Shown in pieces: positions 33,517 through 41,333 of a stretch of 64,000 nucleotides of DNA. The stretch lies in assembly GCA_963750395.1 (NCBI GenBank), contig CAVVQM010000012.1, forward strand, positions 248,001 through 312,000, in the 5' to 3' direction. Source of the DNA: JADJPO01 sp963750395 (GTDB lineage: Bacteria > Actinomycetota > Actinomycetes > Actinomycetales > Kineosporiaceae). Position 1 is the stretch's first letter. Every line of letters begins with the position of its first letter. The translations under genes were made by a program, and so were the position numbers. Below the pieces are notes generated by a model, which saw nothing but the letters and a program-made list of their open reading frames with translations, ran no database searches and was not told the DNA's origin.

Positions 33517-34047
33517 TCAAATGGCCAGGGTTGCCGACCATCGACCGTGCCGTCTGCTGCGGACCATGCGGATCTCCCGCACGCCCCCCTCGACCTGGGC
33601 CGCGCCGTCGGCGACGAAGCCGTGCTTGCGGTAGAACGCCTGTGCACGGGGGTTCGGGTCGGCCACCCACAGCGCCACCGATTGCGCCGGATCGACCACC
33701 GCCTCCAGCAGCGCGGGCCCGGCTCCCGTGCCGTGGTCGGCCGCGTGGACGTAGAGCACATACAGCTGCCTCGCCCACACGGCATCGGCGTCCAAGGGCG
33801 GGCCTGACATGGCGATCCCGACCAGCTCGCCGTCCCGCTCGGCGACGGCCACTCGATTGTCGCGATAGCGCTCGTCGGTCAACGCGGCGGTCCAGAACCG
33901 CTCTCGAGCGGCCGGGAACCCTGGGTCGTCGAGCACCGCGTCCGACATGAGTCCCCGATACGTCTCCTGCCAGCACCGCACATTCACGCGCGCCATGTGC
34001 GGGGCGTCCGCTACCTGAGCCGGACGAACCCTCAGCGAGGAACTCAC
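33517..34047 (-). CDS. GNAT-family N-acetyltransferase
   Basis: 176 residues from a GTG at 34047. GNAT features are the N-terminal VRPAQVADAPHMARVNVRCW, the core strand RVAVAERDGELVGIAMSG, the acetyl-CoA loop VLYVHAADHGTGAGPALLEA (motif A, Q/RXXGXG/A in altered form), and the final WVADPNPRAQAFYRKHGFV. The acceptor could be an amino group on a small molecule or protein; it is not predictable. It lies upstream of the membrane hydrolase on the same strand, 77 bases away. Confidence 0.88.
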   Translation of the reverse strand: MSSSLRVRPAQVADAPHMARVNVRCWQETYRGLMSDAVLDDPGFPAARERFWTAALTDERYRDNRVAVAERDGELVGIAMSGPPLDADAVWARQLYVLYVHAADHGTGAGPALLEAVVDPAQSVALWVADPNPRAQAFYRKHGFVADGAAQVEGGVREIRMVRSRRHGRWSATLAI

Positions 34048-34196
34048 TGCCGAATCGTAGGCGCCAACCGCCGATGAGCCTCAACCAACTCGGCTCGCCT
34101 GACCCATCGGCGGTGTAGCTTTGTGCCGCCCTCCGCTAGCGACGGTGCCCCTGCGCTGCGGCACCGTCGGAAAACCCTTGGAAAGAATGGGATCAC

Positions 34197-34574
34197 GTGC
34201 ACAAGAACAGGCTGGACGGCGGCAGCGTGCTGGTCGCCTTCGAGTTGCCCGCCGCGGTGCGCGCCGACACGGCGAGCCTGGTCGGAGACTTCAATGACTG
34301 GTCACCCGATGCCACCCCCCTGGCACGACAGGACGACGGGTGCTTCCGGACCGAGCTGACGCTGCCCGTGGGCGGCCGGTCGCGCTTCCGCTACCTGCTC
34401 GACGGTCACCGGTGGGAGAACGACTGGTCCGCAGACGACTACGAGCCGAACGGCCTGGGCTCCGAGGACTCGGTGGTCGACCTGACCGACGCCGAGGAGT
34501 GGCTGAATCCCGTGGAGCCGGGCACGGCTCGCCGTCCCTTGTGGAGGTTCTGGCGCCGTCGCGACCGTCCATGA
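34197..34574 (+). CDS. Glycogen-binding/isoamylase early-set domain protein
   Basis: 125-residue stand-alone CBM48/isoamylase N-terminal-type domain: ADTASLVGDFNDWSPDATPL then FRTELTLPVGGRSRFRYLLD and WENDWSADDYEPNGLGSED. These short proteins bind alpha-glucans or act as accessory subunits (an AMPK-beta-like fold); no catalytic residues are present. The GTG at 34197 is used. It is convergent with fbiC. A specific partner enzyme is not encoded nearby. Confidence 0.85.
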   Translation: MHKNRLDGGSVLVAFELPAAVRADTASLVGDFNDWSPDATPLARQDDGCFRTELTLPVGGRSRFRYLLDGHRWENDWSADDYEPNGLGSEDSVVDLTDAEEWLNPVEPGTARRPLWRFWRRRDRP

Positions 34575-34625
34575 CCGTCCTGACCCGGCGCGGCCGCGGA
34601 CGACGGCACGGTCCGTCCGTCGGGA

Positions 34626-36971
34626 TCAGACCTGGATGGCCACCGCGTCGAGCAGGTCGTACAGGGTCGACCGGCGGCGCAGCACTCGACCGGCCCGGGC
34701 GGCCACCGCGGCGAGATCCGCCTCGTTGATCAACTGGCCGTGCGAGGCCCCCGCTGCGCGGCTGATGTTCTCGTCGATCAGCGTTCCACCGAGATCGTCG
34801 ACGCCTGCGGCGAGCAGCTGGGTCAGCCCTGCGGTCCCGAGCTTGACCCACGAGGCCTGGATGTGATCGATGAGGCCGTGGTAGACGATCCGTGCCACGG
34901 CGTGCAGGAGGACGACCTCGCGCCACGTCGGCCCCCGGCGGGAGGCTCGCTTGAGGTAGATCGGTGCGGCCATGTGCACGAAGGGCAGTCCGACGAACTC
35001 GGTGAATCCCGAGGTCTCCTGCTGCAGCGCCCGGGTGCGGAGCAGGTGGCGCGCCTGGTGACGGGGATGCTCGATCGAGCCGAACATCATGGTGACGTTG
35101 GACCTCAGCCCGACGCCGTGGGCGGTCCGGTGCGCCTCGAGCCACTCCTCGGTGGTGATCTTGTCGGGGCAGAGGACGGCGCGGACGTCGTCGTCCAGGA
35201 TCTCGGCGGCGGTTCCGGGCAGGGACCGCAGCCCGGCGTCCTTGAGCCTGGTCAGGTAATCGGCCAGCGGTTCCCCGAGGCGCTTGGCCCCCTCGGTGAC
35301 CTCCAGCGCGGTGAACCCGTGCACGTGTATGTCGGGAGCGGCCTGCACCGCTGCCCGGATCACCTGCAGGTAGTAGTCCCCGTCGAAACTGGGGTGGATG
35401 CCGCCCTGCAGACATACCTCGGTCGCCCCGAACTCCTTTGCCTCGGCGACCCTCTCGGCGATCTCGTCCAGGCCGAGCAGGTACGGGCTGCCACGCAGAT
35501 TCAGGCTGAGCGGCCCCTTGGAGAAGCCGCAGAAGGTGCACCTGAAGGTGCACACGTTCGTGTAGTTGATATTGCGGTTCCTGACGTAGGTGACCTGCTC
35601 CCCGACCACCTGGGCCCGCAGGGCGTCGGCCAACTCGGCGACCGCGGCGACCTCTGGCCCGCGGGCCGTCAGCAGGACGACGATCGCCTCCTCGTCCAAC
35701 TGCTCGCCGGCCGCGGCCGCGTCCAGGGCCTCCCGGACGGCGCCGCCGGCGGCCGGCGCCCGGGGCAGCAGCGTCGGCGGGTCCAGCTCCGCTCCGGAGT
35801 ACCAGGCGGTCGACCGGCGTCCGGCCAGGTCGACCTCGGCGCCGGTTCCGACGTTGACGGCGTCCGCGTAGCGCTCGGGCAGCACGGCGCCGGGATCGTC
35901 ACGGCCGAGCCCGTCCGCGTCACAGCGGTCCATCACCGGGAAGCGCAGCGCGTCCTCCAGCCAGCGATCCGGGTCCTGGACGAACTCGGGGTAGATGGTC
36001 AGCCGAGGGGCCAGCGTCAGCCCGCGGCCCTCGGTGACCTCGCGCAGGCGGGTCAGCTCGGGCCAGGCCCGCTCGGGATTGACATGGTCGATCGTGACGG
36101 GCGAGACACCGCCCCAGTCGTCGATCCCGGCGTCCAGCAGCGCCGCGAGGTCCTCGGACAGGTTCGGGGGTGCCTGGACGTGAATCTCGGGGGGGAGCAG
36201 CAGACGGGCGAGCGCCACGGCTCGCTGGTGCCGCTCGGGCGGGCAGGCGGGGTGGGCGTGCATCGCCGTGCGCGCCTTGGGCAGGAAGTTCTGCACGATC
36301 ACCTCCTGCACGTGACCGTGACGGGCGTGGGAGTCGGCGATCGCCTGCAGCGCAGGCAGCCAGTCCGCGTCGGACTCACCGAAGCCGACGAGGATCCCGG
36401 TGGTGAAGGGGATCTGCAGCCGCCCGGCCGCCTCGAGCGTCTGCAGTCGTCGCTGCGGCGTCTTGTCCGGGGCGTTGCGGTGCGCAGGCAGGCCCTCGAC
36501 CAGGCTCTCGATCATCATTCCCTGGCCGGCGCAGACCGTCCGCAGGAGCGCCAGTTCGTCTTGGTCCATCGCGCCGGCGTTGGCATGCGGCAGCAGCCCG
36601 GTCTCATCCAGCACCGTGCGGCACATCGCGACGAGGTACTCCACGGTGCTGGAGTACCCGTGCTCGGTCAGCCAGCTCCGCGCGAGGGGGTAACGCAGCT
36701 CGGGACGTTCCCCGAGGGTGAAGAGCGCCTCGTGGAGCCCGGCCTCGGCACCCGCCAGGGCAATCCGCAGGATCTGGTCGCGGTCGAGGAACGGGGCCCG
36801 GCTGTGGGCCGGTGGCTGGGCGAAGGTGCAATATCCGCAGCTGTCCCGGCACAGGGTGGTGAGCGGGATGAAGACCTTGGGCGAGTAGGTGATCCGGGTG
36901 CCGGTCCGGCGCTCGCGGACGCTGCGGGCGCACCCGGTCAGGTCGTCCAGTGCTGCGTCGAGCAGGCTCAT
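34626..36971 (-). CDS. fbiC: FO synthase (fused CofG/CofH), coenzyme F420 biosynthesis
   Basis: 781-residue bifunctional radical SAM enzyme making 7,8-didemethyl-8-hydroxy-5-deazariboflavin (FO) from tyrosine and the pyrimidine 5-amino-6-ribitylamino-uracil. The CofG half carries the cluster motif CRDSCGYC at C41, C45 and C48; the CofH half carries CTFRCTFC at C474, C478 and C481. Both clusters are intact and the length matches actinobacterial FbiC. The ATG at 36971 has a GGAAAGG site just upstream; the frame is open further back but non-coding there. It is divergent from fgd, which uses the finished cofactor. Confidence 0.96.
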   Translation of the reverse strand: MSLLDAALDDLTGCARSVRERRTGTRITYSPKVFIPLTTLCRDSCGYCTFAQPPAHSRAPFLDRDQILRIALAGAEAGLHEALFTLGERPELRYPLARSWLTEHGYSSTVEYLVAMCRTVLDETGLLPHANAGAMDQDELALLRTVCAGQGMMIESLVEGLPAHRNAPDKTPQRRLQTLEAAGRLQIPFTTGILVGFGESDADWLPALQAIADSHARHGHVQEVIVQNFLPKARTAMHAHPACPPERHQRAVALARLLLPPEIHVQAPPNLSEDLAALLDAGIDDWGGVSPVTIDHVNPERAWPELTRLREVTEGRGLTLAPRLTIYPEFVQDPDRWLEDALRFPVMDRCDADGLGRDDPGAVLPERYADAVNVGTGAEVDLAGRRSTAWYSGAELDPPTLLPRAPAAGGAVREALDAAAAGEQLDEEAIVVLLTARGPEVAAVAELADALRAQVVGEQVTYVRNRNINYTNVCTFRCTFCGFSKGPLSLNLRGSPYLLGLDEIAERVAEAKEFGATEVCLQGGIHPSFDGDYYLQVIRAAVQAAPDIHVHGFTALEVTEGAKRLGEPLADYLTRLKDAGLRSLPGTAAEILDDDVRAVLCPDKITTEEWLEAHRTAHGVGLRSNVTMMFGSIEHPRHQARHLLRTRALQQETSGFTEFVGLPFVHMAAPIYLKRASRRGPTWREVVLLHAVARIVYHGLIDHIQASWVKLGTAGLTQLLAAGVDDLGGTLIDENISRAAGASHGQLINEADLAAVAARAGRVLRRRSTLYDLLDAVAIQV

Positions 36972-37089
36972 CCGGCACCTTTCCGGTCGAGGGCGAGCAA
37001 GGGGCCCTGCGCCCCACTGTGGGGTCGCGGGACCAGTGTCACAGAACGGCCGCCCGGTCTGCTCGGCCCCCATCGGGCAGGATGGGCCC

Positions 37090-38121
37090 ATGACGGCAGG
37101 TCCGCGCATCGGGTACAAGGCGTCGGCGGAGCAGTTCGCGCCGGGCGAGCTGGCGGGTTTCGCCGTCCGGGCCGAGCAGTTGGGGCTGGACACGGTGACC
37201 GTCTCCGACCACTTCCAGCCCTGGCGGCTGCAAGGGGGGCATGCGCCGAACTCGATCGCGTGGCTGGCCTGGGTCGCCGCCCGCACCGAGCGGGTGCTGC
37301 TGGGCACCTCCGTGATGACCCCGACCTTCCGCTACAACCCTGCGGTCCTGGCCCAGACCTTCGCCACGATGGCGAGCCTGGCCCCAGGGCGGATCATGCT
37401 CGGCGTCGGCACCGGAGAGGCGCTGAACGAAGTGGCGGTCGGCTCGGTCGACGGACAGGAGTGGCCGGCCTTCCGGGAACGGTTCGCGAGGCTGCGCGAG
37501 GCGGTGCAGCTGATGCGGGAGCTGTGGACGCAGGACCGGGTCACCTTCGAGGGCGAGTACTACCGCACCGCCGACGCCGCGATCTACGACCGGCCGGAGC
37601 AGCCCGTGCCGATCTACGTGGCCGCGGGTGGACCGGTGGTCGCCCGGTACGCCGGTCGCGCCGCCGACGGCTTCATCTGCACCTCCGGCAAGGGGCGAGA
37701 GCTGTACGAGGACAAGCTGGTCCCGGCCGTCGACGAGGGCCTGGACGCCGTCGGGCGCGATCGCGGCGCCATCGACCGGATGATCGAGATCAAGGTCTCC
37801 TGGGACCCCGACCCCACGCTCGCGCGGGAGAACACCCGGTTCTGGGCACCGCTGTCGCTGACCCCGGAACAGAAACACTCGATCCACTCCCCCGCCGAGA
37901 TGGAACGAGCCGCCGACGAACTGCCCATCGACCAGGTCGCCCGGCGCTGGATCGTCGCCTCCCGCCCCGAGGAGGTCGTCCAGGCCCTCAAGGTCTACAC
38001 CGACCTGGGCTTCGACCACCTCGTCGTGCACGGCCCCGGCCACGACCAGGAGCGCTTCCTGACCACCTTCACCGAACAGGTTCTGCCCGGGCTGCGCGAA
38101 CTCGTGCCCGCTGCCCGCTGA
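37090..38121 (+). CDS. fgd: F420-dependent glucose-6-phosphate dehydrogenase
   Basis: 343-residue luciferase-like-fold enzyme oxidising glucose 6-phosphate to 6-phosphogluconolactone while reducing F420. It closely resembles mycobacterial Fgd1: GYKASAEQFAP, the catalytic-His segment VTVSDHFQPWR, HAPNSIAWLAWV, GTSVMTPTFRYNPAV, GVGTGEALNEVAVGS and RFWAPLSLTPEQKHSI. The start is the ATG at 37090 (MTAGPRIGYK). The gap of 118 bases to divergent fbiC probably contains a shared regulatory region. The enzyme supplies reduced F420 for reductases. Confidence 0.95.
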   Translation: MTAGPRIGYKASAEQFAPGELAGFAVRAEQLGLDTVTVSDHFQPWRLQGGHAPNSIAWLAWVAARTERVLLGTSVMTPTFRYNPAVLAQTFATMASLAPGRIMLGVGTGEALNEVAVGSVDGQEWPAFRERFARLREAVQLMRELWTQDRVTFEGEYYRTADAAIYDRPEQPVPIYVAAGGPVVARYAGRAADGFICTSGKGRELYEDKLVPAVDEGLDAVGRDRGAIDRMIEIKVSWDPDPTLARENTRFWAPLSLTPEQKHSIHSPAEMERAADELPIDQVARRWIVASRPEEVVQALKVYTDLGFDHLVVHGPGHDQERFLTTFTEQVLPGLRELVPAAR

Positions 38122-38142
38122 GTCGTGCCGCGGCCGCTGCCC

Positions 38143-38892
38143 TCACTTCCGCTGGAGTTCCGGGCGCTCCCATCCGCGCTGGGGGGCGCGGCTGCCGGTC
38201 GCCGTTCCGGGTCGCTCGTCGCGCGAGCGGTAGACCAGGTACGGGCGGGTGAGGTAGCCGATCGGTGCGGAGAACACGTGGACGAGCCGGGTGAACGGCC
38301 ACATCGCGAAGAGCAGGAATGCGAGCAGGGCATGGAGCTGGAACCCGAGCGGCGCGTCGGCCATCAGCTCGGGCTGCGGCTGCAGCATGAAGATGCTGCG
38401 GAACCACGGGCTGACGCCCTCGCGGTAGTTGTACTCGCCGCCGAACTGAAGCAGGCTGCCCGCCACCGTGTTCCACATGCCGAGCACGATGACGGTGGCG
38501 AGCACCGCATACATCGCCTTGTCGTTGGTCGTGGTCGCGCTGAACACCGGCCCGGTGGTGCGGCGCCGGTAGATCAGGATGACAAGCCCCGCGACCGCGG
38601 CGATCCCGGCGGGGATCCCGCCGGCCAGAGCGACGACGTGATAGGCGTGCGGGCTCAGGCCCATCGCGTTCGTCCACACCTGCGGGATGACCAGGCCGAT
38701 CACGTGGCCGAGGACGACGCCGAGCATCCCGAAGTGGAACAGTGGGCTGCCGATCCGCAGGAGCCGGTCCTCGTACAGCTGGCTGGAGCGCGTCGTCCAC
38801 CCGAACCGGTCATACCGGTAGCGCCAGACGTGGCCGACGACGAACACGGCGAGGCAGACGTAGGGGACGATCACCCACAGGAACGTGGTCAT
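38143..38892 (-). CDS. narI: Respiratory nitrate reductase gamma subunit (cytochrome b)
   Basis: 249-residue membrane diheme cytochrome b that takes electrons from menaquinol and passes them to NarH. Five membrane helices are visible, starting MTTFLWVIVPYVCLAVFVVG. The heme-ligand histidines lie in VVGHVWRYRYDRF, SPLFHFGMLGVVLGHVIGL and LHALLAFLLFAMWPFTRLVH. The ATG at 38892 overlaps the narJ stop as ATGA and follows GGAG by 8 bases. It is the last gene of the narGHJI operon, convergent with fgd 21 bases away. Confidence 0.95.
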   Translation of the reverse strand: MTTFLWVIVPYVCLAVFVVGHVWRYRYDRFGWTTRSSQLYEDRLLRIGSPLFHFGMLGVVLGHVIGLVIPQVWTNAMGLSPHAYHVVALAGGIPAGIAAVAGLVILIYRRRTTGPVFSATTTNDKAMYAVLATVIVLGMWNTVAGSLLQFGGEYNYREGVSPWFRSIFMLQPQPELMADAPLGFQLHALLAFLLFAMWPFTRLVHVFSAPIGYLTRPYLVYRSRDERPGTATGSRAPQRGWERPELQRK

Positions 38893-39608
38893 CGGGGAGC
38901 TCCTACCGGGATGGTCGGGCCGAGCAGGGCGGTGGTGTCGATCGGGTCGGGACGGGGGTTGAGGCGGGGGTCCATGGCGTAGGGCTCGAGGCCGACGTCC
39001 TCCAGCGGCGGCCCCTGGGCGACGAGCCGCAGCAGGGCCTCCTCGTCGTCCCCCTCGAGTTCCGGCAGGGTGGCTCGCAGGGCGTCGACGACCGGCTGCC
39101 ATGGCGAGTGGCGGCGCTCCAGCCCCGCCCGGAGCAGCTCGATGGACACCCGGTGTCGCCGCAACAGGTCCCAGGCGATGGTGAGGTCGTGGACCGCGCC
39201 GAACTCGAGGACGACGCAGAGGTGGTCGGGCAGTTCGGTCTGCAGGTCGAACTCGACGCCGGCCTTGCGATACGCCTGCTTGAACTCGACCAGCGCGACA
39301 CCGCGGCGGCGGGTGTCCCCGTGCGTCGCGTAGGTGAGGTGCAGCGAGCAGCGACGGGTGACGTCGAAGGTGTCGACGTACTCGCACTGCAGCTCGGCGA
39401 GATCGGTTCCCGCCGCCCTGTCCAGCGCTGCCACGAGATGGGCCCGGGGCGTGGCCGGCAGGGTCTCGGCGATCTCACGGAACGCTGGAAGGCGTTCCAG
39501 GAGAAGCTCGTCGGGGTAGTCGAGCAGAAGCGAGACCAACTGCCACGTGTCGGCGAGTGCGCGCTCGTCCAGGGACGGCCGCGCGGCGCGGTGCCGGCTC
39601 CACCTCAT
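38889..39608 (-). CDS. narJ: Nitrate reductase molybdenum cofactor assembly chaperone
   Basis: 239-residue all-helical TorD/NarJ-family chaperone needed to insert the Mo cofactor into NarG; not part of the final complex. Family features are LVSLLLDYPDELLLERL near the start, the ELQCEYVDTFDVTRRCSLHL block and the YATHGDTRRRGVALVEFKQAY segment. The start at 39608 has a strong AAGGAGGAG site and overlaps the narH stop as ATGA; its own stop overlaps narI. Tight coupling of all four genes is typical. Confidence 0.95.
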   Translation of the reverse strand: MRWSRHRAARPSLDERALADTWQLVSLLLDYPDELLLERLPAFREIAETLPATPRAHLVAALDRAAGTDLAELQCEYVDTFDVTRRCSLHLTYATHGDTRRRGVALVEFKQAYRKAGVEFDLQTELPDHLCVVLEFGAVHDLTIAWDLLRRHRVSIELLRAGLERRHSPWQPVVDALRATLPELEGDDEEALLRLVAQGPPLEDVGLEPYAMDPRLNPRPDPIDTTALLGPTIPVGAPR

Positions 39609-41290
39609 CGGGACTCCTCCTTCCGCGGCGCGTCGGCCGTCGCGTGCGAGTCGGGGAACAGCCCGTCCGGCAGCCCGACGCCGTCCCAGTTCAGGAGATT
39701 GACCCTGCCGCGGGGGCGTTCGGACCCGATGAGCGGGTTGCCGAGACTGTCGGCCTCCTGCCGGTTCTTCAGCATCCGGAGGTTCTCGACGGCCACCGGG
39801 ACCGGTCGCCCCGACCCCTCCCCGAAGGACGCGTCCTTCTCGTCGGGGTAGGACCCGACGGGGCAGTCGGTGGCGAGTTCCTCGAGCGAGTGGGCCTGCT
39901 CGGCGTGCGCGGTGGGGATGACGTAGCGCTCGTCGTACTTGGCCAGCGCCAGGAGGCGGAACATCTCGTACATCTCCTCCCCCTGCATGCCGACCGATGC
40001 CGGGATCTCCTCCCGCGGGTCGCGCCCGAGATTGACGTCGCGCATGTAGGACCGCATCGCGGCGAGCGTGCGCAACACCCGATCGACCGGTGCCGGGTCG
40101 CCGGCGGTGAACAGGTTCGCCAGGTACTCCACCGGGATGCGCAACGCGTCGATGGCGCCGAAGAGGTTGTCGCGGTTCTCGGCATCGTGCCCGGAGTTGC
40201 TGAGGGCGTCGACGACGGGCGACAACGGCGGGATGTACCAGACCATGGGCATCGTCCGGTACTCCGGGTGCAGCGGCAGCGCCACCCGGTAGTCCATGAT
40301 GAGCCGCTTCACCGGGCTGCGCCGGGCTGCCTCCATCCAGTCACCGGGGATGCCCGCCCGTTCGGCCTCACGCTGCACCTCGGGGTCGTCGGGGTCGAGC
40401 AGCACCCCCAGCTGGGCCTCGTAGAGTTCGGTGTCGTCCTCGGTCGAGGCCGCCTCGAGCACCTTGTCGGCGTCGTAGAGCACCAGGCCGATGTAGCGAA
40501 GGCGCCCCACGCACGTCTCGGAGCACACCGTCGGAATGCCGACCTCGACGCGCGGGTAGCAGAAGGTGCATTTCTCGGCCTTGCCGGTCTTGTGGTTGAA
40601 GTAGATCTTCTTGTACGGGCACCCGGTGATGCACATCCGCCAGCCGCGGCAACGGTCCTGATCGACCAGCACGATGCCGTCCTCGCTGCGCTTGTAGATC
40701 GCTCCGCTGGGGCAGGACGCCGCGCACGAGGGATTGAGGCAGTGCTCGCAGATCCGCGGCAGGTAGAACATGAACGTCTGCTCGAACTCGAGGCGCACCT
40801 TGTCCTCGATGCCCTTCAGCATCGGGTCCCTGGCGGCATGCTCCCGCGAGCCCCCGAGGTCGTCGTCCCAGTTCGCGCTCCACGTGACGTTCATCGACTT
40901 GCCCGAGATCAACGAGTACGGCCGGGCCACCGGGAAGTTCTTCTGGGCGGGGGCCTCGAGCAGGGTCTCGTAGTCGTAGGTCCACGGCTCGTAGTAGTCC
41001 TCGATCGCCGGCATCTTCGGGTTGCTGAAGATGGTGAGCAGCTTCTTGAACCGCCCGCCGGCCTTCAGCCGCAGGCGTCCCCGCTTCAACTCCCACCCAC
41101 CCTGCCACTCGTCCTGATCCTCGTAGGTGCGGGGGTAGCCCAGACCGGGCCGGGTCTCGACGTTGTTGAACCACACGTACTCCGTGCCGGCCCGGTTGGT
41201 CCACGCCTGCTTGCAGGTGACCGAGCAGGTGTGGCACCCGATGCACTTGTCCAGGTTCATGACCATCGCCATCTGAGCCATGACGCGCAT
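39605..41290 (-). CDS. narH: Respiratory nitrate reductase beta subunit (Fe-S)
   Basis: 561-residue electron-transfer subunit holding three [4Fe-4S] clusters and one [3Fe-4S]. Cysteine motifs are CIGCHTCSVTC (from residue 16), CEHCLNPSCAASCP, CRGWRMCITGCP and CTFC..CSETC. The Trp in CRGWRMC replaces a Cys and marks the 3Fe cluster as in other NarH proteins. The start at 41290 follows GGGAG by 7 bases. It passes electrons from NarI heme to NarG on the cytoplasmic side. It lies 43 bases after narG. Confidence 0.96.
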   Translation of the reverse strand: MRVMAQMAMVMNLDKCIGCHTCSVTCKQAWTNRAGTEYVWFNNVETRPGLGYPRTYEDQDEWQGGWELKRGRLRLKAGGRFKKLLTIFSNPKMPAIEDYYEPWTYDYETLLEAPAQKNFPVARPYSLISGKSMNVTWSANWDDDLGGSREHAARDPMLKGIEDKVRLEFEQTFMFYLPRICEHCLNPSCAASCPSGAIYKRSEDGIVLVDQDRCRGWRMCITGCPYKKIYFNHKTGKAEKCTFCYPRVEVGIPTVCSETCVGRLRYIGLVLYDADKVLEAASTEDDTELYEAQLGVLLDPDDPEVQREAERAGIPGDWMEAARRSPVKRLIMDYRVALPLHPEYRTMPMVWYIPPLSPVVDALSNSGHDAENRDNLFGAIDALRIPVEYLANLFTAGDPAPVDRVLRTLAAMRSYMRDVNLGRDPREEIPASVGMQGEEMYEMFRLLALAKYDERYVIPTAHAEQAHSLEELATDCPVGSYPDEKDASFGEGSGRPVPVAVENLRMLKNRQEADSLGNPLIGSERPRGRVNLLNWDGVGLPDGLFPDSHATADAPRKEESR

Positions 41291-41333
41291 GTCGCTTCTC
41301 CCTCTGGTCGCTCGCTGGCCGGTGTCCGGCGGG

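Noticed and set aside
32096..34084. A 662-residue reading of the membrane hydrolase extended through the acetyltransferase gene
   Set aside because: The first 215 residues are an out-of-frame shadow of the GNAT gene; coding character starts at MIRHTHPC at 33439.
34740..38252. A 1170-codon open frame on the plus strand opposite fbiC and running past fgd
   Set aside because: It is antisense to two certain genes; high GC keeps reverse frames open and its composition (Gly/Arg/Gln-rich) matches no family.
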